This document shows positions 20,953 to 31,000 of a stretch of 64,000 bases of DNA, piece after piece. Position numbers and translations under genes: made by a program. The stretch comes from Macrostomum hystrix (Eukaryota > Platyhelminthes > Macrostomidae), in the NCBI GenBank assembly GCA_950097015.1, contig CATNEN010000039.1, forward strand, positions 14,850,501-14,914,500. Direction: 5' to 3'. The stretch's first letter is position 1. Each line of letters starts with the position of its first letter. Below the pieces are notes generated by a model. That model saw only the letters and a list, made by a program, of their open reading frames with translations, was not told the origin of the DNA and searched no databases.

Positions 20953-22141
20953 CTGGAGAGTTTTACAGCAATGTTTAAATCGCAAACTTTAATAGTCATA
21001 CTATTGAAGAACATAAGTGTTATTCAAGGCTATGTTAATTTTGTCATATTTACTGTAAGATTTCCATTTTAAGAAGGCTTATGGTAATTCCATAAAGGCT
21101 TTCCTTTCCTTATATTCCATAAGTGCTTATGGTAATTTTTAGCTTACTTTTAACCATTGGTTGTATAGTTTTCTAATTTGGGGAATATTTTACCCTCTGT
21201 AATATAATTAAAAGTTTGTAGACACTACACATATAATTTTTGATACATGTAGGTAAGCTAAAATGATAATGCTTGTATATATATTGTAAGCAAATATTGT
21301 AAGCAAATATTGTAAGCAAGTACTCCTAGGCAGATACTTTATGCAGGCACACGCTCACATAGGTATGTACATCTGCCCTGACTTTCTCATCGTCAAGCAG
21401 TGTACACTTCACTGTGCCTTATAGGTTGGCACTCAAGGGTAGGCCTATAATTTGCACAACAAGCCCCAAAGACTTCTCTCTGCGGCTGTGCCCCAAATAA
21501 ATGTGGCCTCGCCATGGATTCATGGAATCGAACTTAGGGACCATGGTGCAAGAGGCAAACATGTTAACTTCTTTGCCAATGACCCCCATCCATGGCATAG
21601 GTAAGGCCAACCTGCTAAAATAAATGTTCTCTTGTTCTTAAACTTGTAATAAAATAGAGGCACAATAAAGGGCCCTAGATCAGTGGAATTTAAGTAATAG
21701 TATTAAAAAAAGCATTAACTTAAAATAGAAGAGGGCCTACTACTATAAAAAAGTTGTATATATTTGCAGAGACTATTTTTTACATTAGCAATAGCTATAT
21801 ATATTCTAAAAAAGAAATGGTACTATCTAACTATCCTTATTTAAATAGGCATATCTGCATCAGTTGAGTAAAATATGAGTGAAAAGGAATATGGTAAAAT
21901 TTAAATTGAATGAAGCCATGGCTAGGCTAGGCCCTAGTTCTAATTGTTGAGACCTGGGTGGGTGGATGGGACACAAACTCAGTTCGTTCCTGAACAGTTC
22001 ATAATTTGCTTTTTTACCAGGTCTAAGAGGGTGGATGGTATAGTGACCAAGACTTGTAGACACTTAGTCATCTATATGATTTAAGGCAGGGTACATAGCC
22101 TATCCACCCGCTGCCAGCAATTGATTTTTAATGTTGGAGGG
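20953..22141. other. UPF3 upstream region, no gene recognised
   Basis: AT-rich. The missing UPF3 start exon should be here or beyond, but I cannot pick it out. It contains three short direct copies of ATATTGTAAGCAA (21280-21318) and a minus-strand SINE. Confidence 0.4.
21330..21592 (-). mobile_element. tRNA-derived SINE (copy 2)
   Basis: Same family as 19338-19690 in opposite orientation. The B box GTTCGATTCC reads at 21533-21524 on the minus strand. The body motifs GGCGAGGCCACATTTA and GAGAAAGTCAGGGCAGATGT are shared. It is more diverged than copy 1. Confidence 0.8.
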
Positions 22142-22390
22142 ACGAGTGTAACTTATCCCGCTCGATATCCCGCTCGATATTCCGATCGATATTCCGACAG
22201 ATAATGTAGTGTACTTAAACAAAAGCTAAAGAGAACAAAAAAGGAAAACAAAAACTCTCTTTATTTTTATTTTACTCATTTTAGTTTTTAATAATAAGTA
22301 TTATCACTTTCAACAATTTTTTCTCCAGAACAAAACAGTTAGAATGCATTTTAATTCATAAAATACTCTTGCTACAGATGAATGATGCAT

Positions 22391-22905
22391 TTCGGGTCAG
22401 GTGGTGATTTAACTGTCGGGACGATGCATTAACTGTCGGGATGATGCATTAACTGTCGGGACAATGAATTAACTGTCGGGATGATGCATTAACTGTCGGG
22501 ATGTTGCAATAACTGTCGGGATGATGCATTAACTGTCGGGATGATGCATTAACTGTCGGGATGTTGCAATAACTGTCGGGTCAGGTGGTGATTTAACTGT
22601 CGGGACCATGAATTAACTGTCGGGATCATGCATTAATTGTCGGGATGATGCATTATCTGTCGGGATGATGCATTAACTGTCGGGATGATGCAATAACTTT
22701 CGGGTCAGGTGGTGATTTAACTGTCGGGACCATGAATTAACTGTCGGGATGATGCATTAACTGTCGGGATGATGCATTAACTGTCGGGATGATGCACTAA
22801 CTGTCGGGTCAGGTGGTGGTTTAACTTTCGGGACTTGGACTGATTTAACTGTCGGGATGAAGTACTAACTGTCGGGTCTTGGACTGATTGAACTGTCGGG
22901 ACAAT
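22391..22905. repeat. Left arm: 20-bp minisatellite
   Basis: About 26 units of aactgtcgggatgatgcatt and variants, with GTCAGGTGGTGATTT inserts marking a higher-order period. It is the reverse complement of the array at 26.8-27.1 and 34.3 kb. Confidence 0.95.
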
Positions 22906-22920
22906 TGATTAAGTGTTGGG

Positions 22921-23640
22921 ACGACTTATAATTACTATCGACCTGGCCCTGAGCAAGACTGATCGGTGAGATACTGCTGGTGAGCACCCATCCTGTGGAG
23001 AGCACTGAGGTCTTCCGGGACACCGTGCAGCTCCAGGTCGGCGGACAGACGATCAGCTGCCGGAAGGTGTTGCGCATTCTGGACGTGAAGTTCCGATCAC
23101 CTTCGCCGAGCAGGCTTGCCGGGCGCTTTCCATCATGAGGAGCCGCCTTAAAGCCATGCGAGCCGTGGCCTTCCTGGGAAACTGACGCGGATGCGCTGCG
23201 CGTCTCTACTGCGGATATGTCCGCCCGGCGGCGCTGTTTGCGGCTGAGGTTTGGTGGCCTTTTCTTACCGCATTCAAATACCGCATTACCGTATTTTCCG
23301 CATTCAGAACATCTAAAAGCGCGTTCCGCGTTCCTGCTTACACAGGCCTTGGTGTCCGCGTCCGCGTCGCTAGCCGTGAGGAGCCCCGGTGGTCCGTCGC
23401 GAGAGGACCATGGAGCTGCTGGAGCCTGGAGTCCCTTCGCCGGAGCGATCCGCCGTACCTTCAAGTTCCTGGGGTGCATTCTTTCTTGCAGCCAGGGCCA
23501 GCAGTTGTTAGCAGAAAGGTGAGATGCGCAAACACTCTGTGACCTGTCACTAAGGAAACGGGCATCCAAGGGAGAGAGGTACCGCACAGCCAGGTTCCTG
23601 GGCAGAATTGTTTTCATGACCTCGTTTTGTCAGCGCTTCA
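22921..23640 (-). other. Interior of foldback candidate, weak Cys-motif open frame
   Basis: A minus-strand frame encodes FRCSECGKYGNAVFECGKK followed by a basic stretch. That is one C-x2-C half-finger with a second Cys, not a recognised domain. It could be the remnant of a LINE gag-like ORF1 or chance. Confidence 0.25.
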
Positions 23641-24059
23641 GGGGCTCGAGGCAGCCCTAGGTCTCCAACGCGGAAAGCCGAGCTCTGCGGTCTGGCTGCT
23701 GCTCGACTCCCGAGCCTTGTACCGGTCACGTAGTGAGTGCGCAGCCTGCGTGCAGCAGCTGGCTGCTGGCTGACTGGTTGACTATTTTATATTCATGTAC
23801 GCTGAGTAAAACGCGCTGGTGGACTGAGTATGTCATTTTAAGCTACTCGCTTTTTATCACCTTAATCCTTGCGCCCAGCGTGTTTTCGCTTTCGTTCAAG
23901 CGTTAAAAATATAAATATCGCCTACACTCAGGAGCGTGGTGCTCTGAGAAGTTATTCCCGAACGGCTGCAGTCCACGCCACCGTAAAAGCCGCGATCCTG
24001 CTCCAGCAGCTGGCCAGGGAGCACAGGTCCAGCGTCATCTAGGTCCCGGGGCACGCCGG

Positions 24060-26565
24060 CCTGGCTCTCAACGGACAAGATGGTCAGGAGGGGGCCATGC
24101 CGCACGACCCCAAACGATTCCAGTGGCGGCCGCCAGAGCCTCCCTCTGCAGCTACGGACGGGCTGCCGAATCGGTCGAATATGCCATGCTGGTCCCAGCG
24201 GATCCACAGGCTGCGCGGCGGAACGCAACTTGTCCACTGACTGACGCGTCAAAAGTGAGGGCCGTGTCAGATGGCGAGCCCCATTGCCAGGGATCGAACA
24301 AACTCCGGTCCGTTGGCGGTGTCGGGCACTCTGGCGTCGCTCAGGATGCAGTCTACGTATCTCAGGGTCTGGGCTGGGCCCCGCCTGATCGGGCCCTGCA
24401 AGGTAAGCAGCAGGACGTCTTGAAGAAGCTCGGGGCAGTAGTTCTCGGCCCGGATCACGTGGATGGTGGACGGGCGTCGCAGCCTGGGCCCTCTCGTACA
24501 TGGCCTCAGTCCCGAAGCTCTCGTCAGCTTAAAAGGCAGCGCGGAGCAGCCCCGATTGCGCCGAGTCCAGCTGCCGCTTTAGCGTAGCTGTCAGCGTCCA
24601 CGTCTCAGCTTTGTACAGCAGGACGGTCTCAACCACCGCCTGCCACAGCCGAGCCCTCTGACGGTCGGGTAGCGCTTTGGACTGGAGGCCGTACCGACCG
24701 ATAGGCCGCCCAGGCGAGTCCTCTGCGACGCCGGATGTCATGTCATGCTCCACGTGGGGCACCAGACCGCTAGTACAAAATAATAATTTGTAATATACGC
24801 TCGTACTAGTACAAAACATCGTTTTCAGAACTAGATGGTGCTGTTTACTAGCTCTGTTCTGTGTGGCATTTGTGCTGGTACAGCAATTTTAGCTGCAAGC
24901 ATTTTCAACACAGGCTTCTTTCCTGATGTTGGAAAATCTGTGCGCTTTTCGGGAATAGTTGAACCACTGGCAGCGTGCGAACGTGGTCGTCTGCCCGTCT
25001 GCGCCGCGGCATGTCAGCTCCGTTGGAATGTCGGCAGGCACCGTCAGCACCTCGGTCTTCAGCGTGTTTACGAGGCCGTCGCTTGCCGCCACCTAGACAA
25101 GCCTATCTGCCGCTCTGCAGCTTTAACAGAAGATGACAGGAGGGCGAGGTCGTCGGCGTTGTCCAGCACGCTGAGGCACTTTTCGTTGTAGCGGCGGCCG
25201 ATTCGTCTGCGCAGCAGAAAGCCGTCTTCCGCTGAGGGGAGCGCGATCCGTAGCGCCCAGTCCCAGAGCAGCACGAAGAGGAACGGCGCTAGCGTGTCGC
25301 CCTGCAGGACTCCAGACGAGGTGTCGAACAGGTCTGACAGGCCGTCCGCCGTCACGACAGCAGCGCGTGTGCCGCTATACAGCGACATGATCGTGTTGAC
25401 AAGCTGCTGCGGAACCCGATAGGCCCGAAGGACGAATGGTAGCGCGGCTCTCAACACCGAGTCGAACACCTATAAATAATAGCGGCAGCACTAAGGCCGA
25501 TGACACGTCAACAACAGCGGCTACGGGCAGCTGTCGCACCGAGGGCATCGCCTCGTCACCACGGGAACTGGCAGGACCCGGTTCAGAACTGGACCCGAGG
25601 AGAAAGCCGACAGAGTAGAATCGACCGACGGCCTCCCCCCAGGACCGTTGGCAGCAGGAAGATAGTCAAAGGCTGGGGAAAATCTTACACCAGTAGACCA
25701 TAACTGCTAGACTTCACCCAATATATCAAACGTGGAAGATTGAAAGGTGTATAAATAAGAAAATAAACTAAGAAACCAGGAAGGCTATATAGACACTGAC
25801 GATCAGCAGGGGTCTCGGCAGTCTCTCATAAGTAAGACAGATGGCAGTCCCTTCGTTAGATCCCAGATGTCGCGCCATGGGTGCCGTCTGGGGCGTCAGA
25901 GAATGGGATCCCTTCGCGGGCCTCACGCCCCCGTGAGCGGATAGAACGGCTTCACCGGGACGATTCATCATGGCACCCGGCATTCTGCCAGATCAGCAGG
26001 AGCGGGACGGGGTCAGATTAGTTTCTTGTAGGCAATGTCCTGCGTGTCCTCGGGTCCGAAGACCAGCTGCGTTGAGTTGCAGGAGGCGAAGGGATTTTGG
26101 CAGCCTCGGTTTTGCCTGGCTTGTGCGACTGGGCCTGACGGGACTGGCCCAGGTTCGCTTCAATGTCTCCAGCTCTCAGCAGTAGCAGGGCCATGTGAGC
26201 TGGTAAGGACCATGTAACCCTACTTTGCGCGAGGAGCTTCCATGCGGAGACTCCAGTAATGGCTGCACTTTGCCGGACGATGCTAGACAGGTCCGCCCCG
26301 GAAAGGCGGCAGCTATGAACCCGTTGTTAGGTGGTCGAAAACCATTTCGTCCGCCAGGGGTGCTAGGATATCTATTCAGACCAGATCGCATTGGCGAAGG
26401 TGACATCCAGTGCTGAGGCAACACCGCGGGAGCTGACGTGGGTGGGGCTGCCGAGGCGAGGAAGCCATTGGCCGCCGCCCATCGTTGAAGCTCCACTCCC
26501 AGGTGGTCATCGGCTTGGCAGGAGTGGTCCCGCATCCGGTGACGAGTGCTTAGGTCCCCGACCAC
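24060..26565 (-). pseudogene. Decayed non-LTR (LINE) retrotransposon
   Basis: Read on the minus strand, domains appear in LINE order. An endonuclease-like segment comes first (GDLSTRHRMRDHSCQADDHL, 26565-26176). RT core fragments follow at 25469-25068 (SGVLQGDTLAPFLFVLL, then NADDLALLSSS where YADD is expected). A C-terminal segment lies at 24819-24529 (VVETVLLYKAETWTLT), and a trailing piece containing RRGPAQTLRYVDCIL near 24.3 kb. The frames are broken, about 0.7 kb of RT is unrecognisable, and the catalytic Tyr is lost. The sequence is GC-rich compared with its AT-rich flanks. The clade is uncertain. Confidence 0.75.
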
Positions 26566-26799
26566 CAGTGTATCCGTCCGACAGGAAGTCAGTACAGGTT
26601 AAAATCTCTGACACGCTGGTCGCTCAAGCGCTGTGGCAGAAGTCTTGGGAGCCTCTCGTACGGCTTCTGCTAAACAACTCCATCCTGTATGGAGTCACAC
26701 AGTGCGCCGTCCGGGTCGTCAAAGGACGAAACATTTTCAAGAAGCAGGAACCAGAAAATGAATTAGCGACAATTAATCAGTTGTCCCGACAGGTAAATC

Positions 26800-27098
26800 A
26801 GGCCATCACCCCATAGTAAATACTTCATCCCGACAGATAATGCATCGTCCCGACAGTTAAATCACCACCTGATCCTTACCTGATCATCCCGACAGTTAAC
26901 GCATCATCCCGACAGTTAATGCATCATCCCGACAGATAATGCATCATCCCGACAGTTAATTCATCGTCCCGACAGTTAAATCACTATACCTGACCCGACA
27001 GTTAAATCACTACCTGACCCGACAGTTAATGCATCATCCCGACAGTTAATGCATCATCCCGACAGTTAATTCATCGTCCCGACAGTTAAATCACCACC
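26800..27098. repeat. Right arm, proximal part: 20-bp minisatellite
   Basis: Units of aatgcatcatcccgacagtt, the inverse of the left arm, with TTAAATCACCACCTG variants. The BEL-2 element interrupts it within a variant unit, giving the CCACC duplication. Confidence 0.95.
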
Positions 27099-27481
27099 TG
27101 TAGCGACTTTTGGTTACGCGACTTGTTTGTACTTGCTCTGATTGTGTCTCTCTTTTCTTTATCGCTGCACCCCCCTCCTTCCCCCTGCCCCTGCTACTCT
27201 CCACGATTGTACCCCAACCCCCCTTTCGTCGCTTTCCTTTGTCTGCCTATGTACATCTGAGGCGGGGTTTAACCCTATCCTTACTATCGATCGCTTCTCT
27301 CTAGCCGCTAGTGTTAAGTTCAAATATAATGTCTGGCCCTCTGGGCCTTTGTGAGTCATCCCCCATTGCGCTCTCTGTCTCGTTTGAGGTTTGGCCGTAT
27401 GAACGGGCTCTTGCTGCGAAGATTCAATTAATTGCATGACTTCAACTCGCTTCGCTTCTTAATTCACTCGAAGTAAAGACA
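27099..27481 (+). repeat. 5' LTR of BEL-2
   Basis: 383 bp, TGTAGCG...AAGACA. Its internal open frames repeat exactly in the 3' LTR. Confidence 0.95.
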
Positions 27482-28068
27482 TGGCGCCCGAACGAAAATA
27501 AGCCCTCTAGAAAAGTAAGTCGTCAGTCGTATTCTCATCGATTCGGTCGAAGTTGCCGGCGGTCTCGCTCACCTCTTTGTATGCTGCCGGTCTCGCTCGC
27601 CTCTTCGTCTGCTGCCGGCCTCGCTCGCTTCTTCACCTGCCTGCCGGCTTCGTTCGCTCTTCCGTCTACTGGCTCACGCCTGCCGGCCTCGCTCGCTCCC
27701 TCGCATACCGGCTGGTGTCTGTCTCCCTATTTCGTGACTGTCTCATCAATTAACTGAACTGTCGAGATAAGTAATAATAGATTTTACTGATCGCAATCCT
27801 ATATTTATCATCTGTACTCGCTGGCGTTATTTTTACGTGTTTTCTCGTTATCTTGCAACTCAAACGTGTGTTTTTTCTCTTATTGTTATTTTGTTCTTCA
27901 CGCATCTCAAAGCTAAAATTCTTCTGTTGCTTTCTCTGTCCTTTGAGTCTTTCTCTGCCTTTTTTTCTTCACCACTTCAAGGTCTTGCTGTATCCGCTTG
28001 CGGCATCCGTTGCGCTCTTCTCCTTGGGGTTCCGATCTTAGCCAGACGCACTTTCGCCAAGGTGGTCA

Positions 28069-31000
28069 ATGGATGAAGCCATCAGAAAGAGAGCGGCCAT
28101 TCGGTCCGTTGTGACAAAGACCATAAATCGAGCAGAGAAGTGGCTGTCAGCTGGAAGTGGACGTGATGACAAAATAAACGCTGAAGCTGAAGCATGCATT
28201 GATACTCTGAAGCAGAAACTGGGATTGATGGAGGAATTGGACCTGGACATTCAGAGTCAGATGGAAGAGGAAAAGCTGAGTCGTGAACAAGAAGAAGCTG
28301 ATGAGTATGCATTCAGGTGTCGGAAGTACGTCAGATTGTTAGAGAAATCATTATCAAATGCGACTAAGTCTGTAACATCTGGACCTCAGGTCAAACTGCC
28401 GAAACGTCATATCCCTACATTTGACGGCACGGTGACGTCATGGCAAACGTATTGGGATCAGTTCTCCTCGTCAATCGATTCGAATAATCAGCTATCGGAC
28501 ATCGACAAGTTTAATTACCTCTTGGATTCGCTCTCTGAATCAGCCAAGTCCTGCATTCGTGGACTGAGTGTTACTTCAGCAAATTACAAGGTAGCTATCG
28601 ATCTTCTACATCAACGCTTTGGTAAATCAGATCTGGTAATTCGAAGTCTAATGAACCAACTGTCAGATATTCACCTATCAGAGGTGTCATTAGCAGGCTT
28701 ACGTTCGTTTCACGATGACATAGCTGCTGCCGTTCGAAGCTTGGAAGTTCAGGGAGTAATGTCGTCGGCTTATGAGGCATTGCTGTTGCCTAATCTGCTT
28801 CGTAAGTGTCCAAATGAATTTCGTCTCGACCTAATGAAGTGCGCGAGCCTGTCGAAGAAAGAAATCAACAACATGGCTGTTCTGCTGGAGTTTCTACAGA
28901 CGGAAATTCAAGTTCGAGAGAACGCAGCAGTGGGCGGTAAGAAATCGAGCAACTCAGAAGCCAGTCGACATTGCCTTCAACCTAAGTCTTCGCTTTCAAC
29001 GTTAACCGTGCAGTCACGAAATGATCGACAAGCTGTCATGAAGATCTTTTGTACGTACTGTGGCTCGGGCCATACATCTGAGAAGTGTTCGAAGTTGGTC
29101 TCTGTGGATGCTCGAATCGAATTTCTGAAGAAGGAGCAGCGTTGCTTTCGGTGCCTCAGGTCAGGTCATTCATCAAGGACGTGTCATGATTCCCGGCGAT
29201 GCAGAAACTGTTCAGGCGCTCACCATGTCAGCATCTGCAATTGTGGTCTGTCAGATGGACAGGGGTCGGGTTTCAAAATGAAAGCAAAGAGTATCGATTC
29301 GACAGTCAAGAGTGGCGCGGTCCAGAACAAGACCTTTGCCAATGCGAAGAAGGACGTCATTCGGCAGGTGCAGACTGGGAGTACGAACGCGGCACAGAGT
29401 GAACCTGAATCTGTGGTTTCAACGGAAGGAAACTTTGCTCTCTCCATGTTCATCAATCGTAACCCCGCTGTCGCTCTTCCAGTTGCAAAGGCAATTCTGA
29501 TTGCTCCTGACGGACGTCGAGAACTGCTGGTGAGGGTTCTGCTGGATACCGCAAGCAATCGGTCGTATATTCGAGAAGACGTATGCGACTTGCTCCAGTT
29601 TGAACGGTTTGCTGAGGAAAGTTTGAAAGTCTCTGCCTTTTCTGGAATCGCTACGACGGTGAACTCTTCAAGAGTGAAATTCCACATTCGCAAGGTTGAC
29701 TCCATGGAGATCATCAGACTGGAAGCTAATGTCGTAAAGCAGATCTGTCAGCCTCAGACTTCAGTTATCGTCAATTCGTTTCAACACCTTCGTGATGTAG
29801 ACCTAGCGGATCCATATGACCCACGTGACATCAGTACTCCAATCTCGATCCTCGTAGGCTCAGATCAATACTTCCAAATTGTAGGCGACAACGTGATTCG
29901 TGGCACCTCAGGACCAGTCGCCATTTCCTCTAAGCTAGGATTCCTTCTCTGTGGTCCTCTAGCGATCGAGGGGTCAGCCAATGATGAGCCCATCGTTTCC
30001 GAAGATTCAGCTGATTGTAGTACGGCTCAGACCTTGTGCTGCGCTACTCCTGATGATGCCTTTGCCACAACTGACTCGTCGAAGTGTGACCTCTCTTCAT
30101 TCTGGCGACTTGAAGCACTAGGGATCAGTGAGCAAAAGGATGATTCCACGGAGGGTTCGTTTATCTGTAATCCAAGGCTCGAGAACGGTCGGTACAGCGT
30201 CAGTCTACCATGGAAATACCCGGAAGGCTCAGTGCCGTTGGATGATCACTTCGACATGGCGTACAGTAGACTGTCGTCCACAACTCGTGCTCTGAGGAAG
30301 GATCCAGAGACTCTGACAAAGTATAGCGGAATCATTTCGGAACAGGAAGCTTCGGGCATAATCGAGAAGGTGCCCGAGAAAGATCTTGGCAAGAACACTT
30401 GTCATTATATGCCTCATCACCACGTCATAAAGTCAGACAGTGAGCACACAAAGATACGTATTGTGTTTGATGGATCTGCCAGACTTCGAACAGGCGACTT
30501 CTCAATCAATGATCTTCTTCAAGCTGGTCCGACTGATGTACCTCTGATCCCAGAAATTCTGATGAGATTTCGCAAACATCCGATCGCCATCATAGGAGAC
30601 ATAGAAAAAGCCTTCTTGCAGATTGCCATCGATAGTGAGGACAGAGACTATCTGAGATTTCTGTGGACTAACCCGAGTGAGTCGGACAAGGTTTTTCACT
30701 ATCGCTTCTGTAGATTGCCGTTCGGTCTTACGTGCTCTCCTGGTGTATTGAGAGCTACGGTCCTTCAACACATTGATAGCCAGAAGAATAATTTTCCACT
30801 CGCCGCTGAGATTATTCGCAAAGACTTGTACGTCGACAATTTAGTGACAAGCTGTAAATCTCTAAGTGACGCATTCAATCTCTACAAAGATGCAAAAAAT
30901 ATCTTCAACCTGGCTGGCATGAATATGCGACAGTGGAAATCCAACTCAGATTCGTTCAACAGCTCGCTACCCGATCAGGATGTTGGTCATACAGAAAAAG

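Noticed and set aside
27110-27437. Small frames duplicated at 27.1 and 34.0 kb
   Set aside because: They lie in the two BEL-2 LTRs and are identical only because the LTRs are.
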